A stretch of 64,000 bases of DNA from Salegentibacter sp. R32 (GTDB lineage Bacteria > Bacteroidota > Bacteroidia > Flavobacteriales > Flavobacteriaceae), in assembly GCF_008692195.1 (NCBI RefSeq), contig NZ_RXOM01000044.1, positions 112,623-176,622 on the forward strand, read 5' to 3'. The notes below the pieces were generated by a model. That model was not told the DNA's origin, did not search any database, and saw only the letters and a list, made by a program, of their open reading frames with translations. Below, piece by piece: positions 1-9,502 of this stretch. The position numbers and the translations under genes were made by a program. The number at the start of each line of letters is the position of its first letter. Positions within the stretch are counted from its first letter, which is position 1.

Positions 1-1038
1 AATATCGGCATCTTTATCAATTTCACTTATTTGTTGTAAAAGTTCAGCTGTTTTATCGCCATCGGTTTTACTTACTGCCATTAAAAGCTGAAGAATGTTT
101 TCTCTTAAGGTGGAAGAAAACCGAGCCGTCATTCCTGCATCAAGCAAGACCAACTCACAATCTTTGGTAAGATGAATGTTTCCCGGGTGTGGATCTGCAT
201 GTACAAAACCGTCTTCTAAAATTTGCTGCAAATAGGCTTTTACCAATTCTTCCACAAGTGGCGTGTAATTTTCTTCAATTTTTTTGAAAGGAGAAATTGA
301 AGTCACTTTTACGCCCTCCATATATTCCATCGTCAAGACTCGTTTCGTGGAATAATCTTGAATAGGCTTAGGAATCCTGATTTTTTTAAATTGCTGAAGG
401 TTTTTGCTTAAGGTAGTTAAATTTCGGGCTTCTTTTTCATAATCTAATTCCTGTAAAAGAATGTACCGAAGCTCTTCCAGTACGTCATTAAAAGCATATT
501 GCTTAGCAGTTTTGGAATGTTTAACTGAAAAGTCTGCAATTTCTGAAAGTGTATCTAAATCCTTTAAAAAATCTTCTTGAATATTAGGACGCTGAATTTT
601 AACAACCACTTTTTTACCTGATCGTAAACGGGCCATATGCACTTGACCAATGGAAGCACTAGCTAAAGGTTTTTCTTCGAATTCTTCAAATGCTTTAGAA
701 ATTCGTGTGCCTAGTTCTTCTTCAACAATTTCGTGTATTTTTTCATAAGGGATGGTTGGCGCATCGTCTTGTAGGCAAGCTAATTCATTTAAATAAGGCT
801 CTGGTAGCAAATCGGGTCGGGTAGAGAGTAGTTGACCTAATTTAATGTAGGTTGGCCCCATTTGCTTTAAATCTTCTGCTAATTCTTCAGGGGAATGTTC
901 AAAGTGGAAATCTTCCCGACTTTGGGTTTCTTCCATCGCATGGGAAGAAGTATATTTTAGAAGTTCACTATTCCAATACTTCAGCATAAAGCTGAAAAAT
1001 TTTTGATAGTGTTGAAATTTTTCAGAAAAGTTGGTCAT
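1..1038 (-). CDS. AarF/ABC1 (UbiB-type) kinase-like protein, C-terminus outside window
   Basis: This is the first 346 codons of a gene that runs off the left edge. ABC1/AarF/UbiB proteins are atypical kinase-fold ATPases linked to quinone or lipid metabolism. Visible family motifs are the alanine-rich loop KPLASASIGQVHMA that replaces the usual P-loop, the lysine strand VVVKIQRPN, the catalytic segment FVHADPHPGNI and the metal-binding LLDAGM. I chose the ATG at 1038 because the frame is open from there and reads MTNFSEKFQHY before the conserved LKQMGPTYIKLGQ motif. The gene is co-directional with groL but a terminator-like hairpin lies between them, so it is probably a separate unit. The family assignment is firm; the substrate is unknown. 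Confidence 0.9.
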   Translation of the reverse strand, partial: MTNFSEKFQHYQKFFSFMLKYWNSELLKYTSSHAMEETQSREDFHFEHSPEELAEDLKQMGPTYIKLGQLLSTRPDLLPEPYLNELACLQDDAPTIPYEKIHEIVEEELGTRISKAFEEFEEKPLASASIGQVHMARLRSGKKVVVKIQRPNIQEDFLKDLDTLSEIADFSVKHSKTAKQYAFNDVLEELRYILLQELDYEKEARNLTTLSKNLQQFKKIRIPKPIQDYSTKRVLTMEYMEGVKVTSISPFKKIEENYTPLVEELVKAYLQQILEDGFVHADPHPGNIHLTKDCELVLLDAGMTARFSSTLRENILQLLMAVSKTDGDKTAELLQQISEIDKDADI

Positions 1039-1111
1039 TTCCCAGTTTTTTCTAAAAGTAATTATTTAAAAACTAGGCTTGCTGCTTGTAAACTATATTT
1101 TAACAAAAGAA

Positions 1112-1139
1112 AAACCCTGCTGAAAATTCAACAGGGTTT
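1112..1139 (-). terminator. Terminator of groSL
   Basis: An inverted repeat AAACCCTG...CAGGGTTT extends inward with one mismatch. It lies between the groL stop and the ABC1 kinase gene. Read on the minus strand it is followed by a T-rich run (TTCTTTTG), as expected for a Rho-independent terminator of groSL. Confidence 0.75.
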
Positions 1140-1161
1140 ATTAATTAAAGATGCTTTAATC

Positions 1162-2823
<1,662 letters not shown>

Positions 2824-2859
2824 TTAATTCTTACTTGAATTTTTGTGAATTGAGATTAA

Positions 2860-3135
2860 TTAAAGAATACCTAAGATTTCACTTTCTTTCATAATCAGGT
2901 AATCTTTACCTTCTAATTTAAGCTCGCTACCAGAAAATTTACCGTAAAGAACTTGATCTCCTTCTTTTACGGTCATATCGTAATCTTTAGTACCATTACC
3001 AACGGCTACTACTTTACCGTGTTGAGGTTTTTCTTTTGCAGAATCCGGAATGTAAATACCAGAAGCGGTTTTGGTTTCTGCCTCTACCGGCTCTACTACA
3101 ACTCTATCGGCTAGAGGTTTAAATTTTAATCCCAT
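2860..3135 (-). CDS. groS: Co-chaperonin GroES (10 kDa)
   Basis: The 91-residue product is of normal length and carries the hallmark features: [15 protein letters not shown] at the start, the mobile loop around [16 protein letters not shown], and the C-terminal [14 protein letters not shown]. It caps the GroEL ring. The gene is first in the groSL operon. It is insulated from the upstream secG operon by the hairpin at 3231-3260. Confidence 0.99.
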   Translation of the reverse strand: MGLKFKPLADRVVVEPVEAETKTASGIYIPDSAKEKPQHGKVVAVGNGTKDYDMTVKEGDQVLYGKFSGSELKLEGKDYLIMKESEILGIL

Positions 3136-3223
3136 ATTTTTAAATATTTTAGTTAATATATTTTGATTGTTTGGCTTTAGATTATTCGAAAATTATGCCA
3201 ATAGAAGTTTGCTGCCAGAAGGC

Positions 3224-3260
3224 AAAAAAAAATGCCAACTTGTCATTGACAGTTGGCATT
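3224..3260 (-). terminator. Terminator of the secG operon
   Basis: A perfect 10-bp stem AATGCCAACT / AGTTGGCATT at 3231-3240 and 3251-3260 is flanked by a T-run on the minus strand (the A-run at 3224-3230). It separates the sigma54-lptE-TPR-secG operon from groS. The flanks are T-rich both ways, but only minus-strand genes abut it. Confidence 0.85.
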
Positions 3261-3286
3261 TTTTATGAAATTGAAAATTTACTTTC

Positions 3287-3649
3287 TTAATTGTCTGAGT
3301 CGTTTTCAGTTTGTGGAGTTGCCGGAGCTTGCTCTGTAGCAGGAATTTCTGTGGCAGGTTGTGCTGCCGGAGTTTCATCTCCACCAATAATTCTAGAACC
3401 GCTAGCGCCGCTGGTATCCATAATAGCAACGTTGGATAATAAGATAAGTACCAAAAGAACGGTAGCTAAGGTCCAAGTACTTTTGTCTAAAAAGTCGGTG
3501 GTTTTCTTTACACCTCCCATTTGCTGAGAACCGCCTCCTCCAAAAGAAGAAGATAAACCGCCTCCTTTAGGGTTTTGAACCATAATAACAACTACTAGCA
3601 AAAATGCTACGATAACGATTAAAGCTAAAAATATTGTAAACGTACTCAT
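3287..3649 (-). CDS. secG: Preprotein translocase subunit SecG
   Basis: The 120-residue inner-membrane protein has two transmembrane segments (about residues 3-24 and 57-79). They flank the family motif VVIMVQNPKGGGLSSSFGG. A hydrophilic Pro/Thr/Ala-rich tail after residue 85 lengthens it compared with short SecG proteins. SecG assists SecYEG-mediated export. The start ATG overlaps the stop of the preceding TPR-like gene (3646-3649), which indicates translational coupling. Confidence 0.93.
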   Translation of the reverse strand: MSTFTIFLALIVIVAFLLVVVIMVQNPKGGGLSSSFGGGGSQQMGGVKKTTDFLDKSTWTLATVLLVLILLSNVAIMDTSGASGSRIIGGDETPAAQPATEIPATEQAPATPQTENDSDN

Positions 3650-4473
3650 TGTGTTTTATTTTCTTGTAATTTTTTAATCTCCTCAATTCGGTCTGCAAAT
3701 AAACCACTTTTTTCGGGATTTTTCAAAATTAAAATTTTATATGCTTGAATTGCTTTGGAATAGTTTTTCTGTTCAAGGTAAACACGCGCCAAAGTTTCTG
3801 TCATTAATTGATTGCTAGGGCCTTTGTCTGCTAGCTTTACCTCTTTAGAACTATTTTCTTTCTTCGGAACAATTTTAGGGTTATTGGCTATAAAATTATC
3901 TATTAATTCAAATTTTTTAGAAACTTCTTGGTCTTGATTTTGAGATGAATTTTCTTCTTTTCGATCTATTTTTTTCGCGCTGGTGAGTTTTAACCATTCT
4001 GAAAACGAATGGGATTCTTTTTTATTGAACTCCAGCGGTTGACCAATTTCCAGTTTGTCTGCTTTTTCTTCTTCGTTTTCTTGAATTTTTTTCTTTTCTG
4101 AAGCTTTAAAAAGCTCAGGATCTAGCACCCGATTGGCTTCAGAAATATTCATCTTGACCGCTTCATCAAAAGTTTCGTGTTCTTCTTCAGCATTTCTGTT
4201 TTTTATAGCTGCTGAAATTTGATGCTGATTGAAATGCTCGGAAGTGATAAAGTCGAATAAAATTCTCCTATCAGTGGTGTAAGCCGCGGCTTTTCTTAAT
4301 TCAGCATTATAAGAGAAATGATGGTTTTGTTTGAGCCCTTTTAAATGAATTGCTCTTGCCGCTTGAAAATACGGGTATTCTTCAACAACATCAGCCAATT
4401 GATGTGTCTGCGATTGGGTTAGCGCAGTTTCTTCTTCTAATATTTCTAAAAATTCAGTTGAAGTCATTACCAA
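3646..4473 (-). CDS. TPR-like protein of the lptE-secG operon, function unknown
   Basis: The 275-residue protein has no signal peptide. The N-terminal 100 residues are helical (TSTEFLEILEEE...LADVVEEYPYFQAARAIHLKGLK) and resemble a degenerate tetratricopeptide unit. The middle is charged and low in complexity. A clear TPR sits near residues 225-270 (TLARVYLEQKNYSKAIQAYKILILKNPEKS). It overlaps lptE by 7 bp and secG by 4 bp, so the three are co-translated. I recall this gene in the same place in other flavobacteria, suggesting a link to envelope biogenesis, but no biochemical role can be read from the sequence. Confidence 0.75.
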   Translation of the reverse strand: MVMTSTEFLEILEEETALTQSQTHQLADVVEEYPYFQAARAIHLKGLKQNHHFSYNAELRKAAAYTTDRRILFDFITSEHFNQHQISAAIKNRNAEEEHETFDEAVKMNISEANRVLDPELFKASEKKKIQENEEEKADKLEIGQPLEFNKKESHSFSEWLKLTSAKKIDRKEENSSQNQDQEVSKKFELIDNFIANNPKIVPKKENSSKEVKLADKGPSNQLMTETLARVYLEQKNYSKAIQAYKILILKNPEKSGLFADRIEEIKKLQENKTQ

Positions 4474-4988
4474 TCGGTTAGTGATTCATTGAAAATATCC
4501 TGTGTGATTCTTGTGAAAATTTCGTCTAGGGCTGTTTCTAATTGAGGGCCGGTAAGTTGTTGTCCTGCCGGATAATCGTAATAGAAAGAGAATTGCTTTT
4601 CAAAATCTTTTTCTGGGTCTAAGTTATTGTAAAATCTCACGTTTACAGCAATAGTTAAACGGTTTTGTGCGGCCCGGTTATCGCTGGTTGCCGTCATGGG
4701 AGAAACATAATACTGCGTAATTTCGCCTTCGTAAATTAAATCTCCACTAGAATTAACCAAGCTTAAACTGGTTTGATTCTGAATTAAATCTTGCAGCTGA
4801 AAAGTAAATGTCCTGTCAATTCCCGGTTCTACCAAATCGGCATTATTTTGAAAAAAGTTAACCTGAAAAGTTTCCGCGTTGCCAATGTCTGCTCCCGTAA
4901 ATGAATAGATGCCGCAACTTTGCAGAGTTGCCACGATAAAGATAAGCGCAAAAAGAGCTTTGAGTTGAAAAGATAGGCTTCGCTTCAT
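4467..4988 (-). CDS. lptE: LptE-family outer-membrane LPS assembly lipoprotein
   Basis: The 173-residue protein begins with a lipoprotein signal ending in the lipobox LQSC, with the acylated Cys at residue 25. It is followed by GIYSFTGADIGNAETFQV, typical of the Bacteroidota LptE family. LptE plugs LptD and helps place lipopolysaccharide in the outer leaflet. The start codon directly abuts the stop of the sigma-54 activator gene, and the end overlaps the next gene by 7 bp. LptE is poorly conserved across phyla, so the name rests on the Bacteroidota pattern and the conserved context. Confidence 0.85.
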   Translation of the reverse strand: MKRSLSFQLKALFALIFIVATLQSCGIYSFTGADIGNAETFQVNFFQNNADLVEPGIDRTFTFQLQDLIQNQTSLSLVNSSGDLIYEGEITQYYVSPMTATSDNRAAQNRLTIAVNVRFYNNLDPEKDFEKQFSFYYDYPAGQQLTGPQLETALDEIFTRITQDIFNESLTDW

Positions 4989-6260
4989 TTATAAATCGTA
5001 TTGTTTAATTTTTCGGTAAAGTGTTCGTTCACTAATTCCTAATTCTTCGGCAGCAGCTTTTCGCTTTCCGTTGTGTCGCTCCAACGATTTTTTAATAAGT
5101 TCTATTTCTTTATCCTGAAGTGATAAGGTTTCTTCTTCTTCAATTTCTTCAGCAAAAGAATATTTATCTTCCTGCGGCGGTTGGGCAACAGAAGCTTTTT
5201 GACTTTTCTCCGGTATTTGAAGCACTTGCATTTGTTCTTCTAAATCTTCCTCGTATTGCGCTTGTTCTTCGTCGTTTCCGTAAATTTTCTGAATCAATCC
5301 CTCGTTGTCGCTCTTTACTTCTTCGCTATTGCCATTTTGCATGAGTTCCATCGTAAGTTTTTTGAGGTCATTGAGGTCACTTTTCATATCAAAAAGTACT
5401 TTGTAAAGAATCTCTCTTTCATTACTAAAGTCACTCTTGCTTTTTTTCTCCTCGACCAACGCCGGAAGATTATCACCTACATTGGGTAAATACGATCGTA
5501 ACGTATCTGCGCCAATACTTCTTTCTTGTTCTAAAACTGAAATTTGCTCGGCAATATTGCGTAATTGCCTGATATTACCGCTCCAACGATATTTTTGAAG
5601 TACTTGAACGGCGTTTTCATCTAACCGAATGGAAGGCATTTTATATTTCAATGCGAAATCTGAAGCAAATTTTCTGAACAATAAATGAATATCTTCATCA
5701 CGTTCACGCAAAGGCGGAAGATGAATTTCTACGGTACTTAACCGATAGTATAAATCTTCCCGGAATTTTTCTTTTTTAATGGCCTCAAACATATTTACGT
5801 TGGTCGCCGCCACTATACGAACATTGGTTTTTTGCACTTTTGAAGAACCCACTTTTATAAACTCTCCGTTTTCTAACACACGTAGTAAACGTACTTGTGT
5901 AGTGAGTGGCAATTCGCCTACTTCATCTAAAAAAATGGTTCCGCCATCGGCTTCTTCAAAATAACCACTTCGAGTTTGAGTAGCGCCGGTAAATGCGCCT
6001 TTTTCGTGTCCGAAAAGTTCACTGTCGATGGTTCCTTCAGGAATGGCTCCGCAGTTCACCGCAATATATTTACCGTGTTTACGGTGTGATAACGAATGAA
6101 TGATCTTTGGTACACTTTCTTTACCAACTCCACTTTCTCCGGTAACTAATACCGAAATATCGGTGGGCGCTACTTGTATGGCTTTTTCAATCGCTCGGTT
6201 AAGGCCTTTATCGTTACCAATAATGCCAAAGCGTTGTTTTGTTGCTTGAACTGATTCCAT
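4989..6260 (-). CDS. Sigma-54-dependent transcriptional activator, AAA+ and Fis-type HTH, no receiver
   Basis: The 423-residue product is an enhancer-binding activator of RpoN holoenzyme. The AAA+ domain occupies about residues 10-245: Walker A GESGVGKE, the sigma-54 contact loop GAFTGA, Walker B GGTIFLDEVGEL, and an arginine-finger region. A Gln/Glu-rich coiled linker leads to a Fis-type helix-turn-helix at the C-terminus (KRKAAAEELGISERTLYRKI). There is no N-terminal receiver or sensor domain, so activity must be controlled by expression or by partners. It heads the operon with lptE, a TPR-like gene and secG, a linkage I recall in other flavobacteria. Target promoters are not visible here. 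Confidence 0.93.
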   Translation of the reverse strand: MESVQATKQRFGIIGNDKGLNRAIEKAIQVAPTDISVLVTGESGVGKESVPKIIHSLSHRKHGKYIAVNCGAIPEGTIDSELFGHEKGAFTGATQTRSGYFEEADGGTIFLDEVGELPLTTQVRLLRVLENGEFIKVGSSKVQKTNVRIVAATNVNMFEAIKKEKFREDLYYRLSTVEIHLPPLRERDEDIHLLFRKFASDFALKYKMPSIRLDENAVQVLQKYRWSGNIRQLRNIAEQISVLEQERSIGADTLRSYLPNVGDNLPALVEEKKSKSDFSNEREILYKVLFDMKSDLNDLKKLTMELMQNGNSEEVKSDNEGLIQKIYGNDEEQAQYEEDLEEQMQVLQIPEKSQKASVAQPPQEDKYSFAEEIEEEETLSLQDKEIELIKKSLERHNGKRKAAAEELGISERTLYRKIKQYDL

Positions 6261-6261
6261 A

Positions 6262-6393
6262 GCCCCCTAGCCCCCCAAGGGGGTATTTAAAATTCCGAAT
6301 TGCCGAAAAGGGAATTGGGAATAGTTGAACATTTTATTTTTTATCATTTTCATTTAATACTTTTTGTTCCCTTCCTTTGGAAGGGGTAGGGTA
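6262..6393. repeat. Short C/G-rich intergenic palindromic elements
   Basis: The gap between miaB and the sigma-54 activator gene holds two C/G-rich stretches: CCCCCTAG...CCAAGGGGG near 6262-6285 and CCCTTCCTTTGGAAGGGG near 6368-6387. Both contain self-complementary arms in an otherwise AT-rich gap. The CCTTC...AAGGGG type recurs at 46300-46320. They look like members of dispersed intergenic repeats rather than genes. Confidence 0.45.
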
Positions 6394-6398
6394 GGCTT

Positions 6399-7844
6399 TT
6401 AATTATTATCTGAATAACCTACAGGTTCACCAATAAGGGTTGCGGTTGTGCAGTCAAGAATTTTTACGTTTACAAAATCACCTACTTTGTAATTTTCTTT
6501 TGGGAAAACCACCATGGTGTTTTGTGTGTTTCTACCGCTCCAATGCAAATCAGATTTTTTAGATTCTTTTTCAATGAGTACTTCTTCTACCTTTCCTAAG
6601 TGTTGTTGAGTACGGTAGTGTGAATGTTTTTGCTGAAGATCAATCACTTCTTGTAAACGTCTTTTCTTTACTTTTTCCGGAATATCATCTTCAAATTTTC
6701 TTCCTGCCATTGTTCCGGGTCTTTCAGAATACGCAAACATAAATCCGAAATCATATTTTACATATTCCATTAACGAAAGTGTGTCTTGATGATCTTCTTC
6801 TGTTTCTGTAGGGAAACCGGTGATCATATCTTGAGAGATCGCGCAGTCTGGAATAATTTTTCTGATATTATCGATTAATTCAAAATATTCTTCACGCGTA
6901 TGTAAACGATTCATTTTCTTTAAAATACGGTCGCTACCACTTTGTACCGGTAAATGAATGTATTTACAGATGTTTTTGTGTTTGGCCATCGCTTCAATTA
7001 CATCCAAGGTCATATCCTGCGGATTAGACGTAGAGAAACGAATACGCATTTTTGGTTGTGCCTTTGCTACTAAATCTAACAAACCGGCAAAGTTGACTGC
7101 GGTTGCTTTTTGTATTTCAGAAGCTTTGCTGAAATCTTTTTTGAGTCCGCCGCCATACCATAAATAACTATCTACGTTTTGCCCTAACAATGTGATTTCC
7201 TTAAAACCTTTTTCAGCTAAATCATTTACTTCTTCTAAAATACTTTGTGGGTCACGGCTACGTTCTCTTCCGCGGGTAAAAGGCACGACGCAAAAGGTAC
7301 ACATATTATCGCAACCTCTGGTGATCGATACAAAAGCGGAAACTCCGTTGGTTTGCAAACGCACTGGTGAAACATCGCCATAGGTTTCTTCTTTAGATAG
7401 AATTACATTGACTGCGTTTCTACCCTCTTCAACTTCGTCGATTAAGTTAGGTAGATCTTTATAGGCATCGGGACCCACGACGAGATCTACGATTTTTTCT
7501 TCTTCAAGAAACTTTTCTTTTAAACGTTCTGCCATACAACCTAAAACGCCCACTTTCATTTTTGGGTTTTTACGTTTTACAGCATTATATTTTTCTAGAC
7601 GTTTTCTAACGGTTTGTTCTGCTTTTTCACGAATCGAACAAGTGTTCACCAAAACCAAATCTGCATCTTCTAATTGGTTGGTGGTATTAAAACCTTCTTT
7701 GGCTAAAATGGAAGCTACAATTTCACTATCACTAAAATTCATTTGGCAACCATAACTTTCGATAAAAAGTTTACGGCTGTTTTCTTTCTTTGGCTCCATC
7801 ACCAAAGTACTTCCTTGTTTTTTTTCGTCAATTACCTTCTCCAT
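6399..7844 (-). CDS. miaB: tRNA-2-methylthio-N6-dimethylallyladenosine synthase MiaB
   Basis: The 481-residue radical-SAM methylthiotransferase adds the 2-methylthio group to i6A37 of tRNAs reading UNN codons. The N-terminal UPF0004 domain has the three auxiliary-cluster cysteines ([24 protein letters not shown]). The radical-SAM cluster motif is CDNMCTFC, followed by [12 protein letters not shown], and a TRAM domain is at the C-terminus. The first 30 residues before [10 protein letters not shown] are a poorly conserved extension. A good promoter lies just upstream and the gene appears monocistronic. Confidence 0.97.
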   Translation of the reverse strand: MEKVIDEKKQGSTLVMEPKKENSRKLFIESYGCQMNFSDSEIVASILAKEGFNTTNQLEDADLVLVNTCSIREKAEQTVRKRLEKYNAVKRKNPKMKVGVLGCMAERLKEKFLEEEKIVDLVVGPDAYKDLPNLIDEVEEGRNAVNVILSKEETYGDVSPVRLQTNGVSAFVSITRGCDNMCTFCVVPFTRGRERSRDPQSILEEVNDLAEKGFKEITLLGQNVDSYLWYGGGLKKDFSKASEIQKATAVNFAGLLDLVAKAQPKMRIRFSTSNPQDMTLDVIEAMAKHKNICKYIHLPVQSGSDRILKKMNRLHTREEYFELIDNIRKIIPDCAISQDMITGFPTETEEDHQDTLSLMEYVKYDFGFMFAYSERPGTMAGRKFEDDIPEKVKKRRLQEVIDLQQKHSHYRTQQHLGKVEEVLIEKESKKSDLHWSGRNTQNTMVVFPKENYKVGDFVNVKILDCTTATLIGEPVGYSDNN

Positions 7845-7874
7845 AAATCAAGGTTCTTATTAAAAGTTGAGCGG

Positions 7875-7905
7875 CAAAGATACAGTTAAATACAAATTCT
7901 GACAA
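7875..7905 (-). promoter_or_regulatory. miaB promoter
   Basis: Read on the minus strand, TATCTTTG (7882 down to 7875) is a perfect match to the Bacteroidota -7 consensus TAnnTTTG. A TTG about 20 bases upstream serves as the -33 element. The predicted start site would leave a leader of roughly 25 bases before the miaB ATG. Confidence 0.7.
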
Positions 7906-7999
7906 ACTGACAGCTTTAAGATTTTTGAATTTTTCTTACGCAACCTTTTTAGGATGTAAACATCTACAAAATGTAGCTAATCAATTAATTATAACAATA

Positions 8000-9220
8000 A
8001 TGAAAAAAATACTTCTGCTTTTTGTTCTCGCCGGACTTTGTGTTGGTTGTGATGATGTTAATTCAAATTTAGAGCGAGTGCAAGTGGCCGTTCCGTTAAC
8101 GATGTCTTTAGATGAATTTAGGTCTTCGGTTAGTGTGGAAAATGCGCAAAATATTGAAGAATCGGGTAAAATTTACACCTATCACAACTTGATTTTTATT
8201 AATGATAATTTAAAAGGAGTTCACGTAATAGATAATAGTGATCCTTCTCATCCGGTTCAAAAGAATTTTTTGAAAATTCCACAAAATACTGATGTTGCGG
8301 TTAAAGATAACAAGTTGTATGCAAACAGTGGTCCCGATTTAGTAGTGTTTGATATTAGCAATGTTAATAATATTGAATATGAAACACGAATTGAAAATGT
8401 TTTTCCTAACTATTATCCGCCCGTTACAGAAGAAGCTGATTATATAGATTATCCTGAAATTGATTTTGCATCTGAAATCATTATAGGTTATGAAGTAAAG
8501 GCAGAATTTAGAGAGCCTCAAAATGATATGGTATTGTTTACGAATGATGCTGTTGAAGTCGCTGGCGCAAGTGGAACCGGAGGTTCTATGGCTAGATTTA
8601 AAATTGTAAAAGATTACCTTTATACCGTTACGGAAAGCCAAATACATATCTTCGATATTAATTCCCCTGAAAATCCTGTGTCCATAAATTCAGAATACGT
8701 GGGATGGCAAATTGAAACCATTTTTTATCAAGATGATTATTTGTATTTAGGAAGTTCTAGTGGAATGTACATTTATGATATTGCAAATGCTACTTCGCCT
8801 ACATACGTTTCAGAAATTAGCCATGTGATGGGTTGCGATCCGGTGGTGGTCCAAGGAGATTTAGCATACGTGACGATTCGTGGTGGAAATATTTGCGGAC
8901 AAGATTTTAGTCAGTTGGAAGTGATTGATGTTTCAGATAAAACACTCCCCGAACGTATAGCGGTTTATGAAATGAAAGAACCTTACGGGCTGGGGATAAA
9001 AGATAATAACTTATTTGTATGTGATGGAAGTGCAGGTTTAAAGGTTTATGACGCTTCAGCTTCACCGGAACTTACGTTAATCGATCAGTTTGAAGATATT
9101 GAAACTTTTGATGTAATTCCGCTAGAAAATGTGTTGTTGATGGTAGGAGGAGAAACACTTTACCAATATCGCTATACTTCAGAAGGTATTCAGCTTTTAA
9201 GTACGTTTAGTTTAAATTAA
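8000..9220 (+). CDS. LVIVD-repeat surface lipoprotein
   Basis: The 406-residue lipoprotein starts MKKILLLFVLAGLCVGCDD, with a lipobox ending at Cys 17. I therefore place the start at 8000 rather than at an in-frame upstream ATG at 7925, which would bury the signal peptide. The body carries repeated units of the LVIVD beta-propeller type, for example KGVHVIDNSDPSHPV, DLVVFDISNVNN, QIHIFDINSPENPV and LEVIDVSDKTLPE. Such proteins sit on the outer membrane of Bacteroidota; their ligands are unknown. The gene stands alone, closed by a strong terminator. Confidence 0.85.
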   Translation: MKKILLLFVLAGLCVGCDDVNSNLERVQVAVPLTMSLDEFRSSVSVENAQNIEESGKIYTYHNLIFINDNLKGVHVIDNSDPSHPVQKNFLKIPQNTDVAVKDNKLYANSGPDLVVFDISNVNNIEYETRIENVFPNYYPPVTEEADYIDYPEIDFASEIIIGYEVKAEFREPQNDMVLFTNDAVEVAGASGTGGSMARFKIVKDYLYTVTESQIHIFDINSPENPVSINSEYVGWQIETIFYQDDYLYLGSSSGMYIYDIANATSPTYVSEISHVMGCDPVVVQGDLAYVTIRGGNICGQDFSQLEVIDVSDKTLPERIAVYEMKEPYGLGIKDNNLFVCDGSAGLKVYDASASPELTLIDQFEDIETFDVIPLENVLLMVGGETLYQYRYTSEGIQLLSTFSLN

Positions 9221-9247
9221 GTTGGTTCAATTGCTATGAAAAAAATG

Positions 9248-9276
9248 GCTCTCTATTCTTTATAGAGAGCTTTTTT
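9248..9276 (+). terminator. Terminator after the LVIVD lipoprotein gene
   Basis: A 9-bp stem GCTCTCTAT / ATAGAGAGC with a 5-base loop is followed directly by six T residues. This is a textbook Rho-independent terminator, 28 bases after the stop codon. Confidence 0.9.
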
Positions 9277-9473
9277 GTTTTAAATGGGTAAAAAATGTTT
9301 CTGTCTTAATTAGTTAATATCTAGGAAAACCATTGATTTTGAAGAAAATTCAATAGGAAAAACTGCTGAAAATGATGCCGATGAAAACCTGTTTTTGAAA
9401 TAAATTTTGCCTGAATAAATCGAAGTAATTTCAGGATTTTAACACGAAAAAATTTCAAATAAAAAAAATCAAC

Positions 9474-9481
9474 TACTTTTG
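9474..9481 (+). promoter_or_regulatory. topA -7 promoter element
   Basis: TACTTTTG is a perfect TAnnTTTG match 21 bases before the topA start codon, so the transcript would have a very short leader. No clear TTTG was found at -33. The remaining sequence between 9280 and 9470 shows no gene. Confidence 0.65.
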
Positions 9482-9502
9482 CATCCAATAAATTATTGAT
9501 CT

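Noticed and set aside
3243..3253. TGTCATTGACA palindrome as another FixK-like site
   Set aside because: It forms the loop and edge of the secG terminator, lacks the N4 spacing, and no -7 element lies 35 bp downstream.
8339..8647. 102-codon minus-strand frame inside the LVIVD lipoprotein gene
   Set aside because: It is fully contained in a well-supported plus-strand gene and has no domain or start context.
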